NCBI GenBank assembly: GCA_025084515.1
Contig: JAJAGP010000339.1
Location: 62,001-126,000, forward strand
DNA: 64,000 nt
Reading direction: 5' to 3'
Source of the DNA: Ancistrus triradiatus
Taxonomy: Eukaryota > Chordata > Actinopteri > Siluriformes > Loricariidae
Below, one piece after another: positions 11,635 to 22,914 of the stretch. The position numbers and the translations under genes were made by a program. The notes under the pieces are model-generated. The model was not told where the DNA came from. It ran no database searches and worked only from the letters and a program-made list of their open reading frames with translations. The first letter of the stretch is position 1. Every line of letters begins with the position of its first letter.

Positions 11635-12301
11635 GTGTGTGCGTGTGTGCGTGTGTGTGTCCATCAGTGTGTCTTTATTCCAGAAATCCAAAAATGTCAC
11701 TTTCTGCCATTTTAGTTGTGTTTTATTCCACCAGAAGTGAGACAGAGACAGATGGGATTTGTATATTTTGTGCCAGCAGGAATAATCGAGAATTGACAAA
11801 ACACATATGTTTATTCTAAGCAACTAAACGATCCATCTAAATGACAACACATTCTGCCAGTGCTACCATACGATTCAAATTTACCAGGAAAACTAATGGC
11901 TGTCCATACATGCATCACTGTCAAAGCAGCATGTGGAAGAGGGACAGTCCAAGTTAGGATATCCATAATTAAACAACAGTTCATTTAAGCACATGGCATG
12001 AGAACGTGGGACAGTGAACAATTTGTGTAATGTGTGTCATTACTGAACAGCTTTCTCTCCAGCTATAATCCACACAATCATAACATTGTTGTAGATTAGG
12101 AATTTAAATATAGTTCACAGTGGGAGTAAAAGTGTTGGTGTGTAATTTGAAGAATGTGTCTCTGCTGAGTTTGCTTCACGCTTAAATAAATAACAATTTA
12201 GGCATGGCATAAAAAGTAAGCCTCACATTCACTAGTGCTGCCAAATGATTATAGTATTTGATTGTGAATGATCTGTTTTGTTGCATTAATTGTGATCATT
12301 C
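11091..12301. other. No gene recognised; 'tgctggt' repeat traces and a TG microsatellite
   Basis: 11155-11320 contains repeated TGCTGGT/ACCAGCA words in both orientations, typical of a teleost palindromic repeat. (GT)n/(GTGTGC)n lies at 11604-11661. No exon. Confidence 0.5.
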
Positions 12302-12532
12302 TGTCACACTCGGTTGGAAACAGGAACAAACGCAAGGCCCACTGGCTGGTGAGGGTGTTTTATTAAACAGAAGCAGACAAGCCAGGGACAAACTAGTGAG
12401 GCAGGAGAACATTGTGAATCCTGCGGGTAAGAGTGAACGGAGTGAGGGTTAAATAGTGTGGGAATGATGTGGAAATGAGGAACAGGGCGCGTGTCAGCAG
12501 GTGCAGCGAGCCGGGAGCCGGCGGGCGTGACA
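12302..12532 (-). repeat. LTR of the compact element (3' LTR in minus orientation)
   Basis: 231 bp, TGTCAC...GTGACA on the + strand; contains minus-strand CTATTTAA and AATAAA. Confidence 0.75.
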
Positions 12533-12689
12533 GCAGCCCCCCCCCACGGAGTCCGAGTCGGAGCTAGGCCTCCAAGAACGAATCCCCGCCTCGGTTCCGG
12601 GGGTTTTCCTCGCCGGCGGACCCCGAGGAGACTGGCCAGCAGTCGGGCGCTGCGCAGCAGAGAACGTCCGGGCGGACACCGGGCGAGCG

Positions 12690-13200
12690 GATTCGCGGGA
12701 GGGCGGCTGGCGAGCGGAGTCGCGGAGGGCAGACTGTCGAGCGGAGTCGCGGAGGCAAGACTGGGCGAGCGGAGTCGCGGATGGCAGGCTGGCGAGCGGA
12801 GGTCGCGGAGGGCAGGCTGGGCGAGCGGAGTTCGCGGAGGGCAGCTGGCGAGCGGCGTCGCGGCAGGCAAGGCTGGCGAGTCGGAGTCGCGGAGGGCAGG
12901 CTGGCGAGCGGAGTCGCGGAGGGAAGGCTGGCCGAGCGTGGTCGCCGACGGGGGGCTGGCGATCGGAGTCGCCGACGGGCGTGCTTTCGAGCGGTTGGTC
13001 GCGAGGGAAGGCTGGCTAGCGGGATCGCCGAGGGAAGGCTTGCGAGCCGGGTGCCGACTTGAGGCTGGCGATCGGAGTCTCCGACTGGAAGCCTGGCGAG
13101 CGGGGTCGCCGACAGGGAGTCTGGCGATCCGAGCGGAGGTCGCCGACGGGAGGCTGGCGAGCGGGGTCGCCGAGGTAGGCTGTCGAGCGTGGGTCGCCGA
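12690..13200 (-). repeat. 27-nt GC-rich minisatellite
   Basis: Roughly 18-20 diverged units of the type ggctggcgagcggagtcg + cggagggca. The unit is a multiple of three, and on the minus strand it encodes a nine-residue repeat of the type LPSATPLAS, keeping long open frames over most of the element. Confidence 0.85.
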
Positions 13201-13434
13201 CAGAAGCTGAACGGGGGCGGTGAGATCCGCGGCGGCGGGAGGCCGGCAGCGGCTCCGAGAGACGCAGGGCGAGCCCTTTGAGCGAGCGATAAGCGCAATC
13301 GAAATCCACGGGAACGGCCTCCCCGCTCCTAGCCGCCTCCCCAAGCCGGGCACTGAAGTTTGCGACCAATAACCGTCTTCGGTGGGCTTTGCAAGCCATA
13401 GCCAGTAGCCGCTGTCTCCATAGCGGCGATTCAC

Positions 13435-13673
13435 GGTCACCTCGTTGGAAACAGGAGACAAACGCCAGCCACTGGCTTGGTGAGGTGGGTTTTTATTTAT
13501 TAACAGAGGCAGACAAGACAGGGACAAACATTGAGGCAGGGTAGGCACATTGTGAATCCGCGGGGAGAGTGAACTGAGTTAGGGTTAAATAGTGTGGGAA
13601 TGAATGTGGGAAATGAGGAACAGGTGCGCGTGATCAGCAGGTGCAGCGAGCCGGGAGGCCGGCGGGCGTGACA
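13435..13673 (-). repeat. LTR of the compact element (5' LTR in minus orientation)
   Basis: 239 bp, colinear with 12302-12532 but with numerous one-base insertions and deletions. Confidence 0.75.
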
Positions 13674-13897
13674 ATTCACATTTTTTCTTGGACCTTCCTG
13701 GCCTAAAAACAGTTTTTTTTGTAATTAAAACTACTACACATCCGTAGAAGTTGGCAATATATGTTTCACAAGAATACATGTATTACTTTTTAATAATTTA
13801 ATGGCATTGTTTTTGTCATAATATTGAGGATGCCAGGTTATCAAAGGTATTACACACATCTAAAGGCAATTGAGAGTAGGTAGTCCATCTACTGATA

Positions 13898-15174
13898 CAG
13901 TGGGGCAGAAGAGTATTTAGTCAGCCACTGATTGTGCAAGTTCTCCTACTTACAAAGATGAGAGAGGTCTGTAATTTTCATCATAGGTACTTCAACTATG
14001 AGAGACAAAATGAGAAAAAAAAATCCAGGAAATCACATTGGAAGGTTTTTTTAAATCCTACATGTGAATTTCCTGGTGGACGCGCATGGCTTTCCCAGCC
14101 CCCTTTCCTCTTTCAATGCCTCTCACTGATGGAAGGAGGTTTATTAGAGGCTTAAAATCTCACGATACTGGCCCCGTTCATTCTTCCCTTAACACGGAAT
14201 CAGTCGTCCCTGCCTGCCCCCTATGCCATCAAAAACAGCACAAAAGCAGGATTTCCACCCCATGCTTCACAGTAGGTATGGTGTTCTTGGAATGCAACTC
14301 AGAATTCTTCTTCCTCCAGTTGAGTTTTTACCAAAAAGTTCTATTTTGGTTTCATCTGACTACATGATGTTCTCCCAATCCTCTTCTGGATCATCCATAT
14401 GCTCTGGCAAACTTCAGACAGGCCTGGACATGTACTGGCTTAAGCAGGAGGGCACCCCTGGCACTGCAGGATCTGAGTCCCTCTCGGCGTAGTGCGTTAC
14501 TGATGGTAGCCTTTGTTACTTTGGTCCCAGCTCTCTGCAGGTCATTCATGAGGTCCCTCTGTGTAGTTCTGGGATTTTTGCTTACCGTTCTCATGATCAT
14601 TTTGACCCCACGGGATGAGATCTTGCGTGGAGCCCCAGATCGAGGGAGATTATCAATGGTCTTGTATGTCTTCCATTTTCTTACAATTGCTCCCACAGTT
14701 GATTTATTCACACGAACCTGTTTGCCTGTTGTAGATTCACTCTTCTCAGCCTGGTGTAGTTGTACAATTTTCTTCCTGGTGTTTTTCAACAGCTCTTTGT
14801 TGTTGGCCATGGTTGAGTTTGGAGTCTGACTGTTTGAGGTTGTGGACAGGTGTCTTTTGTACAGATCACGAGGTCAAACAGGTGCCATTAATACAGGTAA
14901 CGAGTGGAGGACAGAAGAGCTTCTTAAAGAAGAAGTTACAGGTCTGTGAGAGCCAGAAATCTTGCTTGTTTGTGGGTGACCAAATACTTATTTTCCACTA
15001 TGATTTACAATTAAATTCTTTAAAAATCGTACAATGTGATTTCCTGGATTTTTTTTCTCATTTTGTCTCTCATAGTTGAAGTGTACCTATGATGAAAATT
15101 ACAGACCTCTCTCGTCTTTCTAAGTAGCAGAACTTGCACAATCAGTGGCTGACTAAATACTTTTTTGCCCATCT
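13898..15174 (-). pseudogene. Tc1-like transposon, family 2, copy 1 (dead transposase, minus strand)
   Basis: Left terminus CAGTGGGGCAGAAGAGTATT after TA; right terminus ..TTTTTTGCCCATCTG. On the minus strand the N-terminus is open (14810 to 14391): MANNKELLKNTRKK, VNKSTVGAIVRKWK, LPRSGAPRKISSRG, typical Tc1 double HTH. It then reads DWENIM-stop-SDETKIE, where the Trp before the first catalytic Asp is TAG. The C-terminal half is scrambled. Related to 59659-61203 and the end at 51294-51481. Confidence 0.88.
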
Positions 15175-16813
15175 GTTTGTTTTTGTCATATTACCCAAAT
15201 AATACCCAGAGGAATACAGTGAGAACATGCTGACCTAGAACCTAAACATGGGTCCGTGGAGCTGTGTGACAGCAACAGTACTTGCTCCCCCAAGCTCCAA
15301 AATGAGTAATAGTTAAATTATCCCATACTCTAGGGCACAAAGCCAGCTAGGAAGATGAAAGCATGCTCCAAGTCATGAAACTAGCCTCCACTGCTTGTGT
15401 ACTTTCTTAATGCTGGTGAACACATTTGGAGAGGAGTGCTAAATACTCTGTTGTGTATACATGGACTCGTGACCCGTAGTGCATGGCGTATCATCCTCTG
15501 TTGGACTCCTGGAATTCTTCCAACCTCTGGGACAAACCTTTAAATCCTGCGTCACACCCACATGAAAATCGAAGGTGCGAGTGTATTTTTACACGACTAC
15601 AGTAGTACTGTGTTAATATATTGTATAATTAACTGTGTTTTTGGTACACGTAATGCGTATCGCTAGCTAAACCTACAGGTTTAATTGTTACATAAATTTA
15701 TGAGTAATAATGCCTCTGATTGGTCTTGTTTGTCATCATTTTTTGCAGTGTATCAGGAGTTTCTTTAACCTTTGATGACAAAGTGATATCAGCTCTTACA
15801 CATTCTGGTATTCAGATTTTTCTCTTTTGGCAGGATCTCTTCCTGTTGATCAGTGCTATGGCACTGACTGGCGCTTTTATGAATGATGAAGAAGGTGAAT
15901 GTTGGAATGTCTCCACATTTTTATGTGAGGGTTTTACATGTGGCAATAAAGTGGGCTAGAGAAGACTGAAGTTTAAAATATGTAATTCACTCTAGAAGTC
16001 TGAATTTGGAACTGTTTGCAGTTTAAAAACTAATTTCCCATCTAGCAATTCCTTAATAACAGGATTGCTAATTATCAATTCTTAAATTAGGCACTCACAG
16101 TTGTGTGTCCTGTTTGCGAAGGTTGCCATATTGACCACTGACTGGCATTTCTTCATGAAACACGCATATGGATGTTGGTCTCAAAATCTGGCAGTGTGGC
16201 ACCAACAGTTTGTCCAGTTGGTGTGTGTGTGTGTGGTGGGTGGTACCGCAAGATCCATCATTCAACATTGATTCCATTGACTGAACACTGGGGGTTGTGA
16301 GATAATGAGGTTTGGACCATCCCATTTTGTGCCAGGGTAGGAGGAGACAGAAATTTTTCAATGCTGTATCACAGTTAAATGGTTAAGAAAATGAATGATT
16401 GAATGAATTAAAGTAATTAATATGGATTCACCCTGCAAAAAAGAAAAAAAAAACCTTTAAGAACCTGTATTCTTATTTCTTTGGTACAACAAATGATATT
16501 ACATAGAGCACCTAAGGTATATGAATGGGGAATGTTAAACAAGTACAATGTAATCTAAATTTATGATAGTGCGAGTGTGTGTGTGTGCATGTGCGTGTGT
16601 GTGTGGGGGGGGTCTGTTTATGTAACATTGGGTAACTCGTCATACTATATCTGCTATCTCCTATGACCTCTGTGTGTGTGCGTGTGTGTGTCCATTTTTC
16701 ACATCTTCATTCAGTCTCATGAATTTCCAGCCTCTCCCTTTATATACTTTCCTGCTCAAAGGGCAACCAGGGCCAAAAATAACACACATTCTACTCTCCA
16801 TGGCATTGCTCCT
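15175..16813. other. No gene recognised
   Basis: AT-rich with short TG runs at 16221-16234, 16573-16607 and 16671-16690. No repeat family that I can name, no exon. Confidence 0.5.
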
Positions 16814-16829
16814 GTGCGCGCGCGCACGC

Positions 16830-16867
<38 letters not shown>
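16814..16867. repeat. (CG)n-(TG)n alternating purine-pyrimidine tract
   Basis: Begins GCGCGCGCGCACGCGCG and continues as about 19 TG units; 54 bp of unbroken alternation. Confidence 0.95.
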
Positions 16868-16869
<2 letters not shown>

Positions 16870-16870
16870 A

Positions 16871-17303
16871 CATTACATTGTGGGGACCGAATATTCACAC
16901 AAGGATAGAAAGATCTGACATTTTTTATATTGTGGGTCATTGCTTTGTGGGTTATTGCTTGCTATTTAGACAATATTTGCTTTAGGTTACTGAGTTAAGG
17001 TTAGGGGTAGATGTAGCATTAATGAGCTCCAGTAATCATCAAGTTAATGTAAAGGGATCAAGTTAGGATTACCTAGACAATGTGTGTCTGTATATCATTG
17101 TGAGCACTAAACGTTACCACAAGGATAGAAAGATCTGACATTATTTCACCTTGCTGGTCCCCTGCTTTAAAAAAACTGACACCAAAATTGGAAAAGATTT
17201 GCTTTAGGCTACTGAGCTAGGATTAGTTGTAGGCGTTGGTGAAACATTATCATTAATTCACTACAGGATACATTAACCAACAGTCCTCACAATGATTTAA
17301 AGA
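16871..17303 (+). repeat. 'CATTGTGGGGACC' dispersed repeat, two tandem units
   Basis: Unit 1 (16871-17090) and unit 2 (17091-17303) share 'acaaggatagaaagatctga', 'tttgctttaggYtactgag' and an 'attaatgagctcYagtaa' type end. Related pieces occur at 26460-26770, 37190-37400, 38020-38460, 46310-46460 and 54835-54915, nearly always beside a TG/CA tract. Confidence 0.7.
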
Positions 17304-17354
17304 CGTGTGTGTCTGTGTCTGTGTGTCTGTGTGTCTGTGTGTCTGTGTGTCTGT

Positions 17355-17414
<60 letters not shown>
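17304..17414. repeat. (GTGTGTCT)n and (GT)n microsatellite
   Basis: 111 bp: an octamer-type repeat followed by about 28 GT units. Confidence 0.95.
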
Positions 17415-17416
<2 letters not shown>

Positions 17417-17594
17417 GTGTCCTGAGGCAGTGCACTGAGTTCAGGCTGGCAGACCTTCTCTACACAGAGTATCAGCTCAAACAGCTTGCACCTTTAAGCA
17501 TCATTCTGATTCAGACTAAGCTTTGTTACCTTTGAATTCAGTTCATTTTAAATCACTGCTGTTACACCTCCTTAACACACAGGCCATTTCAGAC

Positions 17595-17720
17595 GCACAC
17601 ACACACACAAGGTTACATCGAGATATATGTACATGTATATGTACATGTATGTGTATATGTATGTGTGTATATGTGTATATGTATATATGTATTTATATAT
17701 ATATATATATATATATATAC
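17595..17720. repeat. Compound CA / GTATAT / AT microsatellite
   Basis: (AC)7, then 'aaggttacatcgaga' (also beside the tract at 1800), then imperfect (GTATAT)n and (AT)n. Confidence 0.9.
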
Positions 17721-18345
17721 AATATTGTGATAATATGTTAGTTGGGTAGCTATTGGGATGCATTGGCACAAACTATGATTTTGGGTAATTTATTAATATT
17801 CTGAGACTGTAATATCATCTGTAATTCAATTAAGTACGCCTCGTCCATCTGACGGACATCTGGTCAATATTAGATATATATGTATTGGACCAAATTTCCT
17901 CTCATAACATCACCTGGTTCAGTGCTGCCAGATTGGATGATTTTTCTTCCTAAGTATTTGAATTATATTAAACTTAAAAATGCATCCAAACTATATTACT
18001 GAGTAAATAGATTTTGGGATGGTTTTGTTGAGTGTTGGTCATCCTTTGTTACATTAGACAGCCAAGCTATCTCAACTCCCTCTAATTAGAATATCAGCTA
18101 TGTATTTTAATATCCTAACCCACTGTCCGAACCATTACATTCCTGTAGTAAATGGTGATCACGATAATAGCAGAAATCACTTCCTGAATGACTTCTTGCC
18201 TCTACCTACACTATATATATATATATAGTAGAATTATGCTAGAAGAAGAAAGCTAGTAGAAAGTGCTATGGAGGTATGTCTGGTTTTGAAGATGATGGAA
18301 GAATAATGGGAACTATGGTAAAAATGTTTAGATGCTTCTAGTTAG
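17721..18345. other. No gene recognised
   Basis: AT-rich; (TA)9 at 18211-18228. Confidence 0.5.
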
Positions 18346-18780
18346 TGGATCTAGCTATTTCAGCCATTTACATTTACAGTTATTTAACTGGCAGATACTC
18401 TTATGCAGAGTGGCATTTTAAGGTGCCATGCAAGTACCTGATGATCTAATCCAATGCTGCTGAGAGACTAACAAGTAAGTTCTCAAATTGACGCTATGGT
18501 ATAGTATAATAACAAATACTAAAAGCTTGAGGATAACATGACAAAAATATATACAAAGAGCATGTACAACAAAATTTGAACAGATAGAAAATACATTATC
18601 CTATTTGTCTTCCCTCTCTGGAAGGGAGACACTGTCCATTCTGACTGCCGTGGGGAGCACATTCCACCAGTATAGAGACAGGACACTGAAACATCAAGAT
18701 CTGGCGTTGCCAACATGGCTTGGTCTCAGGGTAGGATGTAAGTTTGTAGGATTGCTATGCTAACTGGTAGGAGTGTATGA
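18346..18780 (-). repeat. SINE-tail-like and dispersed repeat sequence
   Basis: 18366-18440 is a diverged minus-strand copy of the 'gataagggcgtctgctaaat' SINE tail. 18600-18740 ('gggagacactgtccattctga', 'attccaccagtatagagaca') has the look of a common teleost repeat, but I cannot name its family. Confidence 0.4.
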
Positions 18781-19010
18781 TTGATTTGTCAGGCATGAGG
18801 ATATCCAGGCTAGAGTATGGCCCCAGATTCCCAAGTTAGCAGGAGTGGAGAGGAGACTCCGATGATTCACACTGTCACATGCAGCAGATCGATCCAGAAT
18901 GTTAAGTACTGAGGCCAGTATGTGTTTCTTGGCTCTATGAAATGCTTCAATTATTGTGAGTATAACAGTTTTTGTAGAATGACTGCTCCAGGCTAGATGC
19001 CAGTGACAAG
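18781..19010 (-). pseudogene. LINE reverse-transcriptase fragment (L2/Rex-like)
   Basis: Minus strand reads TIIEAFHRAKKHILASVLNI, LDRSAACDSVNHRSLLSTPA, NLGIWG. This is motif A of a non-LTR reverse transcriptase (normally SAAFDTVNHxxLLxxL) with Phe replaced by Cys next to the catalytic Asp. Too short to place in a clade. Confidence 0.6.
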
Positions 19011-19329
19011 GTGATCATTGTTGTGGTATATCATGTATGGTTACAGGCAGTTGCCTGGAGAAGTGTGTGGACGGTACTGGATCTAGTGGGCAGGTCACTG
19101 GATGATTTGTGGTCAATAGTGTACTCACTTTATCCTCAGTAAATTGTTCAAATGTTATGAAATTTGAGTGATGTTCATGGGTTTGTTCCACCTTGACTGG
19201 CTGGGGACGAAGTGCCGCCAACGACTTTCCTGCTAAGACTCAAGGCTCCTAGAGCGACTCTGTGTATCGCACTACTTAATGCCCATGTGCATATTTTACA
19301 TTTTATTTGAATTATGACTCCATGACTTA

Positions 19330-19575
19330 TTAGTTTCATTATTATATTTATCATCTAAGCCACCCGAGGAGGTTGGGTCCCTTTTTGAGCCTTGGTTCTC
19401 CCAAGGTTTCTTCCTCATAACACTTGCGGAGATTTTCCTTGCCACTGTCGCCCTAGGCTTGCTCAGTTTGGGATTGGACGTAGATATTATGAGATAATGT
19501 AAAATTGTAAAGTTGATTTGAGACAATGCTCCATTGTAAAAAGCGCTATATTAAATAAATCTGACTTGACTTGAC
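19330..19575 (+). repeat. Dispersed repeat C ('aaaagcgctatattaaataaa' tail)
   Basis: Contains 'ttctcccaaggtttcttcct', 'ttccttgccactgtcgccct' and ends 'gcgctatattaaataaatct' with a GACTT repeat. The reverse complement of the same family lies at 35105-35300. Confidence 0.75.
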
Positions 19576-19803
19576 CTTGACTGAGTTACAGTAGGAGAAC
19601 AAAATGTTTGTCACCTGTGTGAAAAATGGGTCACACAGTCCTCAACTGTAAGAGAGAATGTAGGTGGGATAGGAGGGGGACTAAATAAGGAAGATATGGT
19701 TGCTAGCTACAAGCAGGTCCACATCAGCAGTTGACAGACAAGCTGGAATGACATGTGTAATGTGAAGTAGTAAGGACAAGGTTCTTCAGAAACATTGTTA
19801 GTT

Positions 19804-19990
19804 GTTGGAGTAGCCTAGCCTAGTGGTTAAGGTACTGGACTATGGACCAAAAGGTCCAGGGTTCAAATCCCCCCTCTGCTAAGTCATTGAGCAAGGCCCT
19901 TAACCCACAATTGATTGGATTGTAAGATTGTATCAATTGTAAGTCGATCTGGATAAGGGCGTCTGCTAAAAGCTGTAAATATAAATGTAA
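19804..19990 (+). repeat. tRNA-derived SINE, family B
   Basis: A box TAGCCTAGTGG, B box GGTTCAAATCC, then the conserved fish SINE tail 'gataagggcgtctgctaaa'. Other copies: 23233-23421 (+), 54321-54504 (-), fragment at 9310-9349. Confidence 0.85.
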
Positions 19991-20984
19991 AAATACAGAG
20001 AAGTGTGTCTTGAGTGCTGATTGGTCCCTCCTTGTTGCACTTTCTCATCTACCTACTCATAGTCTTTGGGCATCAGAGTCTTCAGGCAGAGAGGCTGACA
20101 CTACAGCTACTGCTGTAACAAGCTAACCTCCAGAAATACTTTACAAGTGATTAGCTGATTAGCCACCAGTCCTGTCAATCTCAGTAAGGCCTGTCAGTGA
20201 ATGCTAATGAGCCATTAGCGAGGGCTAGCAGTACTGTACCCACTGTGATGGCACAGATGAGAAATCTAATTTTAGTCTTAACACAAACCTTGCACCTAAA
20301 TTGCTAGGATCCTTTCATATAAAGGTAGTTCCATAACAACAGTAGCAGTGAGATCACCAAGTACCTTAGAATCAACCCAAACAGGAAATATACTTATCAG
20401 AGGCTTTGTACTATATATCGATGTCCACAAAGGATGAAATGAACTTTTATTTTATCATTAGGTAGCACAAAAATATTAAAAACAGGTACACAACCTTTAG
20501 ACATTGACAGTAGAAGGGGTTTTAATTTCAGGCAGTGAATTGATCCAGGAATCTTATTCTAATGTTATTGTAAAGTGAATATATGTCTAGAAGCATCAAC
20601 AATTCAGCCATAAAAGCAGCAAGCCACATAACTGTACAGCAGTACTAGTACTAGATTCTGATGAGTTTCTGTGACTTAGCTATTGATTCACTATTGGAGT
20701 AAAGGAAACTCGTTCTTTTTTGAGTAATGAATCAAGCTACATAACCATCTGACAGTCGAACAATTTACCTGGTTTTTGGCAGTGGCTCATTATTGTTTAA
20801 AAAGCAACCAGGAGCTAAAATCCAATCGTTCTTAAAATATGCTGATAGGCAGGGTGAAATGGGTGTTGTGCTACATGAACTATATGGTAATTTTTCACCA
20901 GAGCTTGTCACAAGCTCACAATTTCATTAGGACCCCAGGGAACCATGTTAACTAGTGGAAAAGGGATATAAAATGTCACCTTTA
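19991..20984. other. No gene recognised
   Basis: AT-rich sequence with nothing identifiable. Confidence 0.5.
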
Positions 20985-21295
20985 ATGAATTGTGAAGAAT
21001 TTTGTGCTTGCAGACTTTGTTGCAGAGCTTTCGGAAGAATCCTTTCCTGTTTTAGCATAATCGTGCCCCTGTGTGCAAAGTGAGCACAATAAATAAAAGT
21101 CTTGCTGAGGTTGGTTTGGCTGAATGTAAGCAATTCCATGCAGTCATGTTCCAAATGCAGTGGAAAAGGGTGGATGCTATTACAGGAATAAAGGACCAAT
21201 TCCATATTAATGTCCATATTAATCATTTAGGAACGAGATGTTCACCAAATACAAATGTTTGGGTATCTACCTACAGTTAGGGGGCCAAAAGTGGT
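20985..21295 (+). pseudogene. Tc1-like transposase C-terminus, family 3 (fragment)
   Basis: Contains the degenerate end of a Tc1 transposase (RAPVCK..., LAECKQFHAVMFQMQWKRVD, ITGIKDQFHINVH) and 3' flank 'gaacgagatgttcaccaaata' leading to a terminal-like 'gggggccaaaagt'. The first two thirds of the gene are missing. Confidence 0.6.
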
Positions 21296-21339
21296 CAAAA
21301 GTACTTTTGACCTCTAGTGAAAATGCTCGTTTGGATATT

Positions 21340-21475
21340 TGTGGAGAAGGATTCATACGGCAGCAGGATAATGACCCAAAACCTCAAAGCTTTGCAACAA
21401 CTACTTGCAAACCAGAGAAGATCGAGATGTATCAAATGTATTTATTTTTTATTTTTTCAAATCTTCAACTTAAAT
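21340..21475 (+). pseudogene. Tc1-like transposase mid-fragment
   Basis: QQDNDPKPQSFA, the catalytic DND segment of a Tc1 transposase, directly after fragment 20985-21295 but out of normal order. Confidence 0.45.
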
Positions 21476-22739
21476 GAAAGAAACTGAATGAAGGAGAGGA
21501 GTTTTTGCTGAGCTTAGACTTTTGGAATACACTGGATTTTTGGGTATTTGTGTAGAAATCATATCAGAAAGATAGCTTCTCATTGTGTGTGTGTTTGTCT
21601 GTATGATTGTTGATGAGGTGTAGAGGTTATATTACATTACCTAGTTCATGCATTATTCATGCCACATCTTGCCACATCATCTAAACACAAGCAGCACTTG
21701 GCCTGTGTGTTTATTTTTTCCCCCCATTGCATGGCATCTGTGGGTTACTTGTATAAAAAGTAGCTTTCATATATTTGTAAGAAAACTAATTATTTAGTGA
21801 TAATTATTTCTCATAATTAGCAAAGAGATTATGAGTTATCTCAATCTTTTAATGTGGTTAGCTCTTTTCTTTACATGTAGCATTTCTTAGTTTGATAAAT
21901 GATGATTTATATCAGATATTATGTTATGTAGAGACTTGACGAAGCAGCATAGTAACTCACTGAACTTTTTCTCTGTTATGTTTGATTTTCTCTGACCAAA
22001 GAATAAGGAAGTGTTTTTTCTGTTAGCTTTACATATGTTGAAATGTAAAATGTAGTAAAACCTCATGTATTGATCTTGAACGACCAGTAATCAATGCTTA
22101 CTAAATAATGAATTAACATTTTGTATAGTGATTTAACATCCTACTGACAAGGATTGAGTTGTCATAAACATTAATTATTTACTAAATGATATGAATTAAC
22201 TGACTATAATGGTATATTGTCTTATTAGCCTATGAGGTGTTGTAACACGTTCATTCATTCATTCATTCGTCCTCACGAGAATTTTGTCATCAAGGTGGGA
22301 AACACTGGGTGAAAATCAGGAACACAACATAGACATGGCATCAGTCCCACTCACTCCCATGTTCACACAGACATCCTTACTAAAGCACGGACTCCTAATT
22401 AACTCACACACTGATCTAAATCTTCATTTGTCTCATTTCAAACATTGGCACATGCATAAGATAAACATTAGTAATTAAACCTCTGATTGTGTGCATGACT
22501 AGCTGCTTTCCCCTGATCATTAACCCTTTACTTTCTGATGAATATACAGTGGAGCTAAGAATATAGAGTCAGATATGTATAAAGAGGTAAGGTAGGGAGA
22601 GACTAGTGTGATGACTTGGTTAGTGGATGAAAATGTGTTGTTTGTTGCTGGTATGATAAATGCACCTGCAACCTGTCTCGCCAACTCTGAGCTGATGCAG
22701 CAGAGACTAAGGGAGGGGGGAGAGCATGTAGTTACTCTT
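21476..22739. other. No gene recognised
   Basis: AT-rich; a short ATTC run at 22251-22269. Nothing else identifiable. Confidence 0.5.
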
Positions 22740-22914
22740 TCCTTCTTGTGTTAGAGACAGACTGCAGTCCTCCTCTGACCGGGATGTTTCTTCCTCTGAG
22801 TGTATTATTAGCATGGAGTCAGTGAGCTAAAACTGTACGATAGACATTTGGAGGAAGACACACGACTACACACACACTAAGACGAATGAAGCTGGGTGAT
22901 CTTGCATGTTTACC
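22740..22914 (+). promoter_or_regulatory. Candidate 5' UTR of an alternative arhgap21 transcript
   Basis: Sequence just before the candidate first ATG. It holds a 5-codon upstream ORF (ATG at 22813, stop TAA ending 22830) and an in-frame stop TGA at 22897-22899, so the frame below must start at 22906 or 22915. I see no TATA box or CpG island. The transcription start is unknown, and the UTR assignment is inference from position only. Confidence 0.3.

Larger units (their letters stand above)
12302..13673 (-). mobile_element. Compact LTR element (TRIM-like) with in-frame GC-rich minisatellite, minus orientation
   Basis: Direct terminal repeats at 12302-12532 and 13435-13673 begin TGTCAC/GGTCAC and end GTGACA. 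A 4-bp direct repeat ATTC lies exactly outside both ends (12298-12301 and 13674-13677). In minus orientation each LTR has a CTATTTAA box (12449-12456; 13585-13592) followed by AATAAA (12359-12364; 13492-13497). A G9 polypurine-like run abuts the 3' LTR (C9 at 12537-12545 on +). The internal part is strongly CpG/GC-rich with no gag, protease or reverse transcriptase that I can recognise, and no clear primer-binding site. It resembles a terminal-repeat retrotransposon in miniature. The LTRs differ by many single-base indels. Confidence 0.75.

Noticed and set aside
12690..13200. CRISPR-like array
   Set aside because: Units are contiguous and diverged with no unique spacers, and the context is a vertebrate genome.
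12304..13548. 414-codon minus-strand open frame taken as a gene
   Set aside because: It runs through both LTR and minisatellite; stop-free because of GC content and the 27-nt period. Described as part of the LTR element instead.
17253..17535. Open frames made of Cys-Val or His-Thr repeats at TG/CA tracts (also 3015, 11569, 16674, 40949)
   Set aside because: Translations of microsatellites, no protein signal outside the repeat.
19804..19990. Possible tRNA gene (A and B box present)
   Set aside because: No cloverleaf with a proper acceptor stem; same sequence is dispersed with a SINE tail, so it is a tRNA-derived SINE.
1..22700. Canonical vertebrate first coding exon of arhgap21 (N-terminus of the type MATRRTG)
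   Set aside because: Looked for it on the + strand upstream of 22.9 kb and found no plausible match; it is either outside the window or absent in this isoform.
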